64,000 bases of DNA, taken from positions 1,676,001 through 1,740,000 of the forward strand of contig NC_051105.1 of NCBI RefSeq assembly GCF_901709675.1, read 5' to 3'. The DNA is from Syngnathus acus (lineage: Eukaryota > Chordata > Actinopteri > Syngnathiformes > Syngnathidae). Both the position numbers and the translations under genes were made by a program. Under the pieces are notes generated by a model, which was given only the letters and a program-made list of their open reading frames with translations, had not been told where the DNA came from and ran no database searches. Shown here in pieces: positions 10,501 through 24,103 of the stretch (the first letter of the stretch is position 1; each line of letters begins with the position of its first letter).

Positions 10501-13500
10501 TGCATTCCAAGCTTGTCTAACACACTCTCAACACCTAGCTTCGGGGTGCACGCTTGCATTTTGCTCTCGATACCGGCTCGGAAAATGATGACACATTATC
10601 CGAGTAGAAAATGGATGTAATTCTAAGCCTTATAGCCGATATTTATTCTTATTTGTATAAGTTTACATTTCTTCAAATGGAGATAATGCACGTTATAGTT
10701 TTTTTTGTACCTGCGGGAATAGTTGCCAAATCGGAACTTGAGATATGCTAATCGCGATAGCGGAAACAAAATACAAAGAAATCTATGGAGCAGGCAGGCC
10801 TTGAGCCGACTCTCCGCAATCATCCAAACAGATGGCCTAGCGTGAATGAAAAGAGCGACGCCGTTCATGTGCCATCATCGGAAGAATACGGTCCCATCGC
10901 CCCATCTGGCCCAATTAGGACTTCCATTCAATTACAGTCAAGGAATAAGCGGCTTCCCAAAACTCCTTTTACAGTCACCTTCTATCACTGATGAGGGACC
11001 TGTATGTGAACCAAGGGCAACAAATGAGATGCACCCAGGATCTTTAATGAGCGGCTTCCCCAGCTACTAATTAGGAGCTTTCCCTCGTTCGGTTGGTCTG
11101 AAACTTGAGTTGGAGCTACAAGATTGATTTCAACCAGGATGAAATTGGGTCAAATATTCCCAGGGGTTCCAAAAGTCTCAAATTCCCAGAAATATACCAG
11201 GGGGGTAATATTTTCCTAAGAGACAGTTTATGATTGCCATGACACTATTTATTATTGAGGTCGTGGAGAGAAGCTTAAGTGTGTCAGCTTTGATGTCACA
11301 TTGTGTCCGTCCGGATGCTTTCGAACTTCAGGCTGGAATGTAAACGGTGAGAATACTCGGCGTTTGAGACTTCCTGATCTAGCCGTCAATATTTGCGGGT
11401 GTCGGAATCTCCCAAGCAAACAATTCAATTTTAATTCCAAGCACTCCAGAGGAAGGCTATCTTGTGACACCAGCTTGTTTCCTCAAATCAGGGGGCGCGC
11501 TGACACGGATGACGATATCTTGACAGTGCGAGAGAACAAAGCGGGACGCCTGAAATATTGATCGGCGGCGTCTTCTCGCGTTTGGAGTGCAAAGCCGCCG
11601 AGGTTGGCACCGAGCCCGCGTTGCGCTTATGGGGATAACGAGACACTGTGTCAAAAATAGATTTATTCGAGTTTTACTTAACACGTTGGCTCAAAAGCCG
11701 CATTAATGGAGGCAGATTCAAGAAATGAAACACTCGAAAAGGGCAAGCCAATTTTCTTGGACCAGCAGAGTGACTGCTTACTGTAAATATTCCATTAGCG
11801 CCGTAGCAATTTTCACATCCTGTGGTCTCCCTCGACAAGGATGCCTGATATATTTACAAGCTGAGAAACATAAAAAAATATATCAACGGGCCTTCTGAAT
11901 AGTAATAGAAGTATCCATAATTGAAGGCGTCTTCACTGCAGAGAAAATACGGTGGATTGAAAAGACAAAAAAAAAATACTGCAGCGAGTTCGGAAAAAAG
12001 TGATTTCAAGACGATTGAGCGAATAAATCAAAGCAAATAATTCATCCAATTTGACAACCGGGGATGTAAATGTACACAAGTTAATCTTGGTCTCTTGGTT
12101 AAGATGCCACATCTGTTTCCTTTGTGAGGGAGATTGATTTGTGCGAATACAATCATGCCAAATCTCCAAAGCGCATCTTGCCAAGCTTCAAAGTGATGAA
12201 CGTGGACATCAATCAACTTTATCTGAGCCGATAAAGGAGACGTGCCAAAGGAAGAAGTCAAACCGCCGGCTCGGAAAGTGCGGCGGGCCTCGGTCGGCCT
12301 TTGCGCCGAGATCTGATCATTAAAAACGATGAAGAAGCTCATGGATGTCTCCCGCAAGAGATTTGTTTGTGAACACGTTGTTGCTGACAAGGTGCTCAGT
12401 CTGAGAATGACGTCGTGGTGATCTGCCGTACGACTTTTCACCATCTCATCATTTTTGGGTGTGGCCGGAATCGCAGCCAGTGATGCGCTTGAGCTTTGAT
12501 CGCCTAACGTTTCAAGATAATCGCTGAGGAGAATCTCGAATCTTGATGACTTGGAACTGAAAGGAATGAATAATCCATATCGGCACGGAATATTCATCGG
12601 CGAGATCACAACGGGCGGGCCGGAGTGCCTTTGCCCCCCAAACATCAGCGACTGTCAACTTGTTGCCGAAAGGAAGAACGCGTTGAAATGAATTTGCATG
12701 AAGCATTATTAATACGACATCAGTTGCTATGCTAATCAATCGGAGCGCTGGATAAGAATTCCTCCACGGAGCCGCGTTGGGGCGATACTGTGGCGGATTT
12801 GCCAGCCAACGTGACACGATGGGCTCCCACGCACTTGGACGGTCTCATCTCAAGCGTCATTAAGTCTCGGTCATGACATGCTGAGGCCGCTTTCTATAGC
12901 TCGCCTTTTTCCGACACGTACTAATATTGAGTGTTTCCTCGCAAAGACGAGCAATCAGACTTTTCGAAGTGATGTTTGTCGCCGCATGAGCTGAGACGAG
13001 CTCGCCAAGCAAAGAAAGAAAAAGGAAAAAAGGTCTCAACCAATCAATGAGAGCACAAACACGACATGACGAGCGTACACTCAAAGGCGCAACAAGTGGA
13101 ACTAAATGGCGAATCGCTGAGCTCGCTATGTTACTAAGGGCGAGAGAAGCTTTTGCTTCAATGAGTTTAGGGTTCAGAGTATCAATTAGTCTATTCTATG
13201 AATGTCAAAGTGAAATCTGACTTTGGATTTGTCCTGTCTCAATGCTTGTTGTTTTCAATCAACTTGCACAGGTCAGAAAACGGGTTCAATGCAATTATTC
13301 CAAAAAATGGAAATGAGTGGCAAATATCCGGATCCATGAATACAAAGTCCATGAGCAGACCAGCTCAGTGGCCTAGTGGTAGAGTGTCCGCCCTGAGACT
13401 GGAAGGTTGTGGGTTCAAACCCCGGCCGGGTCATACCAAAGACTATAAAAATGGGACCCATTGCCTCCCTGCTTGGCACTCAGCATTAAGGGTTGGAATT

Positions 13501-15705
13501 GGGGGGTTAGATCGCCAAATGATTCCCGAGCGCGGCACCGCTGCTGCTCACTGCTCCCCTCTCCCCCAGGGGATGGATCAAAATCACATGGGGATGGGTT
13601 AAATGCAGAGGACAAATTTCACCACACCCAGATGTGTGTGTGACGATCATTGGGACTTTAAATTAAATTTAAACTTGAAGATTTTTGAGAGCTTTAAAAA
13701 AGAAAATAGCCAATTCTCCAATTAGGTCGAATTTTCTTTATGAGTCGACTTCATTTGCAGTCTTGACCCGTGTCAAGAGGGCATTCCAACTCGTTATTGC
13801 ACAAGTTGAATGAATTGGCATAAAGCAGCTGATATGGTCCATCAAGCAAATCTTCCCTATTATCATATCAAACTAGAAGACAGCAAATGACAGAAAGTAA
13901 TAAAGGACTAGAACATTTAATAAAGCCCACATTCAGAAAAAAAAATAATGTGGAGCAACATTTAATCCATTTTGTTTCTTATTTGAAAAGCAATATTTAA
14001 CATCGCTTAGAGTATCGTGTCACAAATGAAGTTATAAGTAAACTATCAGCTTATTTATCATCCAGCTGTGTAATTTCCTGTGCCGTTCACCGGGCTGCCA
14101 TATTAACCATGCCGAACTGTGACCAAAGTTTGCAGTTTCGGGTCCAATTGGGAGTCAAATGTTACAATGCATTTCATCACAAACAGCCTTTAGGAAAATT
14201 GTAAGAAATGGAACATATACAAATATTCCTACATGGTCTTTCATTTAAGTTAGCATTTAATTACAGTGTCAAGCCTATTTAATGTATTTCGAAACAAATC
14301 AACTAACCGCTTTACCGGGACTTTAACATTCACTTTTAGTCCGTAGCCAAATTGTGCTAAATGGCGTGAAGTAAAAACATGTGCGATATGTCCTCGTGGA
14401 CATGTGACTGGGAATGAGCACGTTTCTTGAAGGTGAATTAAAAAAGAGTTTGGTGGGTTTCCATCTGGGCACCTTCACTCAAGTCCCCTCGGGATGTGAG
14501 CATGTATATTCATAAGCGGTGGGCGGGAGAGGTAGGTGAGGGAGGGGCAAGGGGGGGAGTAAGAGACCCAGCTGGTTGTTTAAATCTTCTCCTGAGTGAC
14601 CTGGATTCCATCGGCCCCTGTCCGTGCGACGAGGCGCACTGTACGTGCGTGGCAAAGCAGATGGTTGGCACCACGCCGTCCCAGGTGGCCCTAATGTCAA
14701 ATGATTTCAGGCCGTAAACTTAGTCGCACTGCGGAAAATGTGCCTCCGTGACGAGAACCACCCGAAGCAAACAAATATTGGAGCTTTGGTGTTTGTCTGA
14801 TTTTTTTTTTTTTGGATTTGTTGAGTCGATCAAATGTCCTGCCAATGGTGAATTTTGCTGGAGAAATATTATTATTTACACATATGGCAAGCCATGTGTA
14901 AAACAAAATTTGATTTTGTGGAATAAAGGGCCATCAACAGTATTCTTAGAGGTCACCTTTGCAAAATAAATTTTAAAAATAAATAAATATTAACCAAATA
15001 AATCTATGGCGAGCATTGTGTTAATAATGAAAGAATGAAAACTGGCCTTGAAAGCAAACAATGTTCAAGATATTCAAGTATGGAAGACAAATGTCATTCA
15101 TTCAACATTCATCAGGCACTGTTGTAATTACATTTAGATGTCACAGATTCGAGTGTGTAAAAATGTTTCAAAAAAAAAAAACACCGTGCAGGCTCCTGCA
15201 TTAAGACTGCCGGCCATAAGCTTGACGTATGACTCGCATCAACTAATGGAGCGATTTTAATGGCTCATGACTGAAAACGTCATAAAGCTCACTTACATTT
15301 TGCGCTCGCACAACTGACAGCATTTACGTCAGAGAACATTTTGTTTCAGTTGCATAAATTGGATTTTTTTATGTTTTAAGTCTTGCAGTTGTTAAAATCT
15401 CAAGTTTGTTGTGAGTATTGAAAAACCGCTTTAAGATGAAACTGAACTAACTACCCGTGTGGTTAAAACAGATCTCACTGGCATGTTTAATGAATCCCCT
15501 AAATAGCTTTTTTACTGCCTTGTGCAAGAAAATATGAGGACTCTTGCACATCAACTGCGGGGGAAAAAAGCATGCCCAATAGCAAATAAATTACAGAGTC
15601 ATATAAGCGGTCACAATCTTCCAGACGCTGTTTGCATCTGACTTTTTGTTTGCTCATGTAAAATAAATAAATAAACTTCATGTAAAACTGCAGTGATGTT
15701 CTGAC
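7502..15705 (-). other. lrp1b intron 3
   Basis: An 8.2 kb phase 1 intron. It holds the second copy of the tRNA-derived SINE (13359-13662). No other element was recognised. A 205-codon minus-strand open frame at 12028-12645 shows no domain or splice logic and is treated as chance. Confidence 0.9.
13359..13662 (+). mobile_element. tRNA-derived SINE, copy 2
   Basis: This is the same SINE family as 3453-3757, in the same orientation and full length. The A box is at 13369-13379 and the B box at 13412-13422. By eye the two copies differ at only about eight positions, for example one T missing in the ACAAATTT run, implying they are young or come from the same recent source. It sits in intron 3, antisense to lrp1b. 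Confidence 0.9.
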
Positions 15706-15843
15706 CTCGACAGTGGACTCCCTCATCGTAGCCGTCCTGGCAGTCTCTTGCCCCGTTGCAGAGTTTGTTGAAATGAATACATTTTTTCGTCCCGATGCAC
15801 TGTATGTGATTGAGCGGACATCTGATCACGACCTCTCGTGCAC
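15706..15843 (-). CDS. lrp1b: lrp1b exon 3: second LDL-receptor class A repeat
   Basis: This exon encodes residues 72-117, starting by completing Cys72, and contains the second complement-type repeat. The repeat's cysteines are at 80, 87, 93, 100, 106 and 116. The calcium-binding end reads DCQDGYDEG, with Tyr where most repeats have Ser in the SDE motif. I recall the same substitution in mammalian LRP1B. The acceptor is a clear pyrimidine tract ending TTTTGCAG. The donor reads CGAG then GTCAGA, a weaker match to consensus than the other donors here, but it joins in frame to exon 4 to give HCRELLS. The exon is 138 bases with phase 1 at both ends. Confidence 0.94.
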
Positions 15844-18800
15844 CTGCAAAAAAAGGAAGAGAGCAAATGCTATGAAACATCTGCTAATCAACAAAAGTCA
15901 ATCATTCATACTTCAAAATTCCAATATACTGCAAAGAGGGGTTAAAAAGCAAAGTGTGGAGAGTCTCTGTCGCAATAAATGGTGTGCCATGTTGTTTGGT
16001 ATTTAAAAAAGAATGCCGCTCAAAACGAAGCCCCGATTCGTGGGTTTGCCATTGTGCTGGACTCGGCTCCAGCTCACCCGCCAGCCTACTGAAGAAGTGG
16101 AAAAGGAATACGGCATTGTGTTTAGCATTTCCTTTCTATGCAGGAAAAAAAAAAGTTTTCCTCTTTCGAGATCCCCTTAAAGGATACATAAAAGATTTTT
16201 TTTGTGGGAGCCAAAGTAACCTCAGTGTATGCAAATACGTTTCTACTTCACAGCCTTGTACATTGCACAGTGCAGATGTTTGCACGATCCCTTTAAAAAA
16301 AATAAAGAAAGTCCAAACTCCCGCCGCCAGTCGGGCGCACGGCGGAGAGCAGCTGTTTAAGGATTCATGAGGCACATGGGTGACCCTCACTCATGTGGGA
16401 GCAAATCAAACACAGCTGACCAATGTCTCGCATCTCTACCTTAACTACACCAACATGACCATTACAGAGGCACCGCTGCGTCCGCCTAATGGGAAAGATT
16501 TATCACTCGTATGACGCCGTCCCGAGCAATCTGGGAAGTTATCCGGCTCGTAAGAAGTCACATATCAGCACACACGGAGCATCTCGCGTGGCTGACGACT
16601 TATTCAAAGCGTCCATTTCTATTTTGTGAGGGACAGACTGTTTGGATGAATGTGCCCGTTCCAATGAGGGGCTGTCACGCCGTGTTGATTTACACAAAAG
16701 CCAGCACGCTGCCATGGCTTCCGTAATGGCACAATAAAGACTCGGGCTTGTTTCTCCCCCCACGCATTTCCATGGAAACGTTTCGAGGACCTAGGTCCTT
16801 AATGAATATTACTTTGCCGTCATCGTCTTTTTAGTAGCGCAGTATTTTGTTACGTCCGTGCCCTTGTCTTTAACAGCTTGTATTTGATGGAATAACTGTT
16901 TATAAGACATTTTGCATCACACTCACACCTGATCATTTGGTAAAAGACTTGATTTGAGACCAGCTCAAAGCAGGTCTAAGTTGTGGCGCAATGTTGATGA
17001 TTTTCAATCTTCAGAGGTATTACATCAGCATGCGTCGCAATCGCAATCAGTGTAAAAATTAATTCATTGACATTCATCCTTATTATATTAAAAAAAAAAT
17101 TATAAAAATATCAATTTTTTTATATAAATACCACATGCGGCACAATCGGTGCGTGTAAAACTCGCACAGGTGCATGATCATCGGTGTTCACCCCCACAAC
17201 AACACAAAAAGCTCATTTCTGTTTGCAAAATATACAAAATGTATTTCAGAGATTTCCAATATCCAAGTATCACAAGAGCTGTACTTCGATGTGTACTACG
17301 TTCTGGCAACAAAGGGCATTTCTCTCACGAGGGAACACACAGTGTCCCGGACCATTCAACACATTCCCGTCCGTTTGGCAAATGTGCTCTTTAACGCACA
17401 GCTGTAAAGGTCCCTGACAAGCTAAACGCGTTGTCAACCTCTCTCCTCTCCGCTGGCCACATGGGTTCTAATCTAATGTGATAAGGGGAGGATGGCAAAT
17501 GAATATTCAGTGGTTCGGATCTGTCACGCAAAGGTTCACAGATGCTCTCCCAACGGTTGCTCTTCCCGTGACTCAACTTTGATGAATTAAAGCCAGACGT
17601 GCAGTACAGTAAAAAAAAAAAAAATCACTTGTAATCGTTTTTGAGAGGTATGACACGAGCCGTTAATGTTTTTAAACGCTTCCTCGAACAAAGGCAATTG
17701 AGGAATTTCGAACTATGTACCGTGAATCCTGTACGTTGGTCTCTGATGCGTTTATTGTCTTTTTTTCTGTCAAACGGTGACTTTGAAGATGAGACGTGAC
17801 TGTTTTAATATCACTCTTGGTGGAAATCTGGATTCTACGTATTTATTTCCTGACGGTTGTCTTTTTTTATCCCTTTTTGTTTTTTTACACTGCTTGATGA
17901 AGTTGAAGATTATTCAAGCCGACACTTATTAGTAATTACGTTTCCAAACATCACAAACTAATTTGAACAACTCCGAGGTAAAGTTCGGCAAGGTGACGGC
18001 AATTAAAAAGCGTGGGTGCACATGAACATCTTGGACGGGTCCGTCAGGCAGTATCAACATAATTAGCCGTCTGCGCGCCTCATTGGTATGCACGAGATTT
18101 TAAATTACTCTGTGACAGACTAAATGTTGTTTTGAGTCCCAAGACAAGTTTGAATTGATCAGGTCGTGTTAAAAATTGTGCACGTGCTTGCCTACTCTTG
18201 GCTGCTGTTCATTGAAAATGATTAGAACCAAAAGAATAAAATCAAATGATGAATTTGACTGGGTTTAGGTTTTGATCAATTCACCAGATGCCGAGATGGA
18301 ATGGGTAAATACTCCAAACAGCAGCTTAATCATCACCTCCACTAAGAGGCAAGACAATCCCCCGCCATATAAAAACAGGAAATATATGCGCTCGCGAGCA
18401 GAGCGAGAAACATTTAAGTTCTACATCAATATTTATTCCAGTCTTTAATAACACAGTGATAAATTTGAGGAAAACGGTCCTGCCTCGTCAAAACGCGGCA
18501 CATACATTAACGGCAAAGAAAGCCACAGGGCGATATCAACAAATATGCACCGCGTGATTAAGAAATACGGGGAAAAACCTTTTTCAATGAGGAGAGAAGA
18601 AGGAAAACGTGACGTGTCGGTAAAAAAGGGAGCTTGATGAGCTGGACAGAACAATGGAATGGATTCGTTCGTTCGTTCAAATTCAATATTACAGCAATAA
18701 TCTATCTGGTAGTAATGAGGACGTTTGATTTTTTTGCTTTCATAAAAACGTCACAACCCATCGCAAACGATTCCATATCTCTGGAACGGACTTTCTTTGG

Positions 18801-19424
18801 GCATTAATAAATGAGGCCACTGGTGTGGAAGAATCATCTCGGTATGTAGAAGGAATTCATACTTAGCTTCATTTAAATGTGCGTATTGGAGCCGGTGACT
18901 CGTAGAGTATCCGGGAAAAAGTGATTCTTTGTCACAAAGGATGCGTTCAATACACTTATTCTTTGTTTAAAGGAGGATTAGTTATGGATCACTGAGGAGG
19001 GATCAATGAAGTCTTATTAGAATCTCACAAATTGGCCTCGCTGGATATAAATGACGGGCACGTGAACTGGAATGTTTATTCATTAAAATAATGGTGAGTA
19101 CAGCTGTGGCAAAGGGACCGCAAGTTCATTTGAAAGCAATCTGGCACAAACGGGAGATGTGTTGTGATGTGAAAACAGAACCTTGGACAAAATGTGACAA
19201 GAATGAAAAAAAAAAAACAAGTTGAATCGTACGGCGTTAATGGGATGGAGAGACACAGGTGGGAGAGCACAAGAGAGGGCAGGGAGCCTTCTGGGGCGGC
19301 AAAAAAAATCATTAAAGAAAGCTGCCTCACTAATCAAACAGTAGGTAGAAAATGCCAAAGGAAAAACAATACGAAATTAGCTGCCTTACTAAAAGATGTC
19401 AAATAGGCAAGGACATTTAATAAA

Positions 19425-19520
19425 TGTAATAAAATAAAAAAAAATAAAAAAAAAAAAGGTAAAAAAAAAAGAAATGTTTTAATTGTTTTTTGTATCGTAA
19501 AAAAAAATATTAAAAACATT
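19425..19520 (+). repeat. A-rich low-complexity tract
   Basis: A mixture of AAAAT units and A-runs. It could be an old poly(A) tail, but no retroelement body is seen next to it. Confidence 0.7.
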
Positions 19521-20293
19521 TGCAAAAATCAAACATGGATTCTTACTATTTTAGATGTACTCAATGTTATGATCTGTGTTTGGTTTGTTTTTTTCAAACT
19601 TGATATGAAAAAGCTTTTATTCTGTTTTGCGATTTGAGCGAGCGATAACGCCGCCACGCTTGTATCTCAAGGCGACGCCGTACGAGCTGACCGGTCGTTG
19701 ATCGCGATGCTCCTGTGTGGCTTTTATTCAATTTTGAGCTTCATTGACCTTCGAGATGGGAACATCATCAAGCAAGTCATCGCAAAGGCTCCCAGTGTTT
19801 TCACAAGGTGATTGAGAAAGAAACATTCAATTATTCGTTACTAATTGCTTCGTGCGGAGGGGGAAAACATTCTAGTGCTTTACGACTTGCTTAACTTCAG
19901 CTGTAAGAATTGTTGTATTGTTTTCTTTGTTAAGCAACACGGTGTCTGATTATTCTGAATTCACATCTCGGTATTCATCAAAAACAGCGTTTGGCTCTTT
20001 TTGCAATTATAGACTGCAACTCTTACAGACAGAAAGCAGTGGGTGGCTGCAAAGTCGTTGTGTGAAATGCCAAATAACAACCGCATGGGTGATATTATTT
20101 TAAGACGCCAGTAACAAAAAAAAAAAAATTGTGTTTTGGTGATGACACTGATAGCAGACCGTATGTTCGTTCGAGAACACCGAAGCTTTTCCAAGAAGCT
20201 CGCTCAGTACGATTGCTGAAGGAACACAAACAAAAGTGCAAAGCTGTAAACTTTGAATGTAGAGCTTGGCAGTAGTTGGCCTAACCTAAAAAC

Positions 20294-20402
20294 ATTTATT
20301 TATTTATTTATTTATTTTCCGACCATTTTCTACCATTTATTTATTTATTTATTTATTTTCCACCCGTTTTCTGCATTTGATTTATTTATTTACTTATTTA
20401 TT
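20294..20402 (+). repeat. (ATTT)n arrays with a repeated spacer
   Basis: Three (ATTT)n blocks are separated by similar spacers, CCGACCATTTTCTACC and CCACCCGTTTTCTGC. The whole may therefore be a short minisatellite of a larger unit rather than a plain microsatellite. Confidence 0.85.
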
Positions 20403-21557
20403 ATCAGTCAGTCTCATCAGAAATCCGATATTGGCCTGGTGGATCAGAGATTTTCTTACGAGCTCGCCACGCCCTGCCCTTGCTTGTAGGCCTTTTGCTG
20501 CTTACTCTCTAAGTAAGCATCATTTATTCTCTTTGTCGATGCAAAACCAGCGATGCAGCTCTTCTACCGTCACATTTGTGCTGTGTAATTTGAGCATCAA
20601 GGAGATGACTCCAACGCCACCCCAGCTCAAAATGGGCAGATCCTGTTGCTTGTTTTGCCGACTAGCTCGCTCTGACGTGACCGGAAAGTGTGAAATTACC
20701 GTGTTCCTCTCAGTGAGTCAGTTCTGACGTGAATAATGTTGAGACAGCCTGTTTGTTTCCGAGTGACCAAATCCACTCACGCTAAATGATAAGACAAGTC
20801 AACAATCATGATAAAAGTGTGAAATAGGTCACTGGGCACCCTTTTAGCCACACCTCCACCCAAAATCCAGACGACTGAGTTACTGAGCAATTCATTATGT
20901 TTTGATGGATTAAAAAACTCATCACGCCTTTGTTTTAAATAATAACTCGGCTGCGGCAAAGAGCTCACTTCATAAGTTTAATAGATAGCAAAGTGCAATG
21001 TGTCGCATTTGATGTCAAATCACACAAACGCTTTACCAGACATGACATGCAATTACGACTGGAACGGAATACTCCAGTGTTTGTGTGATGTCGTGGCAAC
21101 TAGCGAGATCCCCGACTCAGATCATGATTCGCTTAATACGGCAGCGAAGAGCACAAACATGCATTTTTAATGAATTTCAGTCAACATTCAAAGACTCCTC
21201 GAATAATTTGTACAAAATGCATGAGACGTTATCAGCGTGTAACCTTGGCGGCATATTTCTGGAGTAAACAGAAGGGCTGCACCTCAGTGGGAAGGTAACG
21301 TTACATTATGCAAAAGGCCCTGCCCTTCAGCTTAATAACAAGGTTCGACGCTACATTAATGTCTAAAGCGCCGTCCGACGGCTGCCAATTCCCATGGCAA
21401 CCGGCCACCTTTGCGATACATTACTTTCAGGACGGGAGTTCCCCGATAAAATACCCGCCAGGATGTTTATAGGCTGCTTGAAATACATGCCTGATATTGC
21501 GGATGTTTTATAGGACTTTGTATTTTGTCCCTTCAAGCTATGCCTGTAAAATAGCTT

Positions 21558-22094
21558 TCAATTGTGAAAATTATACATACTCCACTGAGGAAAAATGGCC
21601 AAATGTACAGGTACACAATGGAAAATTGCATTTTGACAGTAAGATGATACCTTATCATGGTGGCTATTTCCTTTTATTGAGGAGGCTTCAAGAGAGACGT
21701 TTTCCTCTATAGAGCAAAGCAGGTCACCGTAATGTAATGGCTCGATAATTATGGGCTCCACGAGAAACAAAATGCATAAGAACCATGCAACACCGGGGAT
21801 ACTAACACACTTAAGAGTGAACCCCTCATGCGGCAGAATCACCTGCAGACAAGGAGAATTAAGATCGCTTGCCAGCGTTCGGAAAAAGCAGTAAAGAGCC
21901 ACGGCAAGAAAAGCCAATAACCCCAAGATGAGACTGACGAGACCAATAAGGAACACCAGAGCAGGCTGACCAAAGATGCCTTTAAGAAAGTTCAGCAAAT
22001 AATAACTACAGCATGTGGTATGGAACATCGAGTCAAGAAGTTCAAGGTCAGGATAGAATTTAAAGGCCAAGCCCAGATCATGCCGGACCTCCAA
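21558..22094 (-). other. Hydrophobic open frame of unknown origin, 178 codons
   Basis: An uninterrupted minus-strand frame in intron 2, on the same strand as lrp1b. It has one long hydrophobic stretch (about residues 44-72, rich in L, A, V) and a second around 101-118, with cysteine pairs near 28-29. I do not recognise it. It has no evident promoter or upstream homologous segment. It may be chance, a fragment of a membrane protein pseudogene, or a mobile-element remnant. An envelope-type transmembrane region was considered, but the CX6CC motif is not seen. Confidence that it is a real gene is low. Confidence 0.15.
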
Positions 22095-24103
22095 ATTGAA
22101 ACAAAAAATGAAGCGATGGAATTAAAAGTCTGTGGAAGACAAAGTTATTCCAGATCTATGGAAAAAAATGGAATGTTCTGAGCAAGACCAATTGGTTTGT
22201 CGTAAGTGTCGTAATTGCTGATCATTTTTGTTCCTGGCATTTTAAAAAGTGATGGAATCAAGGGTGTGTCTAATCAGTAGATCAGCTTGTTCACCGTGGT
22301 TTTAAGTGTCATATGTCTCCCATCACCTCTCACTCGAGGCTTTAACTCTTAGGAAAGACACAACCTTGTTATTTGATGAAGGGCAGCAAGTGAAAGAAGA
22401 ATCGTCTCCTCTGGAAAAATCCATGACGATGGCGAATAGCCGTGAAACAATGCTCCTCTGACCGACCACGTATTTGAAGTCAGCCGTTGACCCCTTTTAT
22501 TATCTTTACCTCTGGCATTGACAATTCAGAGGATTTAGTGGTAGAAATGCCCAGAAGATTGACAAAGCTCGACACAGCAGCATTTCTGACATGAGCCAAA
22601 AGTCTATCAAATCCTTTCCCAGAGGATTTATGAAGGATTTTGTTCCTAAGACACTGTGTGCTAACGTGCAGAATAAATACAAGAATGGGTTGAGAGACAC
22701 GGAAGCTTTCATGGAAATACAAACAGAAAAACCATCATCTGAATGGCATCTGTGCTGCCTTTCACTTTCCCCAAACTGCCTTGGCATTTGGAATTCCTTG
22801 TTGACGCTTTCGCATCAGCGCATCGGATGCTCAGCTGCCCCCAGTCAAAAAAAAAAAGGTTTGACACTGCACTCATCGCACCAGCTTGGGAGAATTGCCA
22901 TTTTACTGGGGTTTCTTTTGCAATTCCTGGAGGCTTTTTTATTTTATTTTCTTCTTCCCTTGGAGAAAGTGTCAGAGGCCATCCAGTCCCAGGAGGCCAA
23001 AGCGCTATCTCCCCTTGTTCACTGGTTCTTCCAATCTGAGGCAAGCCTCCCTTCTCTCCTTCCCGTAGGCTCCAAAGATGCCAGCGATTATGTCTTTGTG
23101 ACCGAGAAAGGGAAAAGATCATCAATGATGACAAAACTAATTAATTCACAGTAAAATCGAAGCATTCAAGATATTTCAATGACTATCTTAGTTTCTCACA
23201 TCATACACACGCTCATTATTCTCATTGTTCCATAATGCAGCAGCCCACCTTTGAAGAAATATATTCCAGTCGTGCCTTCCGTGGGCTGGGCAAAGCTGAT
23301 CTAATTCTCCTTTCTATCAATCCATAATCCATGTTAATGAGCTATGCACCATTCTTGAATGAACATGCAAGGTGTCTTTTCTCCCGGCATTGTGAATAAA
23401 ACAGAGCCTGCAATAATCGATGCGATGATTAATGGCCTTCCGGGGGGAGATGAAATGATTTGTCCCTAAGCAACCGCACAGAGCGAGGTGGCGTCGTATT
23501 TCCCGTGAGGGTGGCGGACGTATTCGACTAGAGCACGGCAATGCACTCGACAGGGATGCTCGCAGTAAACGTGATACTACAGGTCATATCTAAATTTTAT
23601 TTATGCCGTTCAAATCAAAGAATATGAGTGGAGAAATAGTGGATTGAAGCTATAAATAGCCAGGGTCAGTCAGTTTGCCCTCATCACAATGGATGGGAAA
23701 TGACAGGAGAATTCAAGAGAGCTCGCAAATCTATAGATGGCATCCACAATTTAGTAGCAATTAGAAAATCCCCTCCAACCATGTTTGTAATTCATACAGC
23801 CTGCAAAGGGAACGATAATGGTCGGTATTGCGAGTAACGTTGCATTATCACAGCAGTCAGCGAGGCATAAACGCCCTCCGCGAGCCTCTCCTCGATTGTG
23901 TTCAAGCATTTGAGAATGTCCAAGTGGCTGCGAACATGATAAACAGCCGCTGACTCTCATTACATAACGTTGACATCAACTGAGCGCTTTCGTTCAATTT
24001 CTGTCAAAAGCGCTTCTACCGTTGCCTTCTTGATTAGGGAATTCACAATGTGTGGTCAAGAAAAATATAGCCTCGACAGAATCAAATCAAATATCAACTT
24101 TGA

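Noticed and set aside
12028-12645. 205-codon minus-strand open frame in intron 3
   Set aside because: No domain pattern, and it is not flanked by splice sites that would fit lrp1b phases. It would also interrupt the EGF-to-LDLa order of the receptor.
22591-23154. 187-codon plus-strand open frame
   Set aside because: Overlaps long frames on the other strand and contains a run of lysines from an A-tract. No domain seen.
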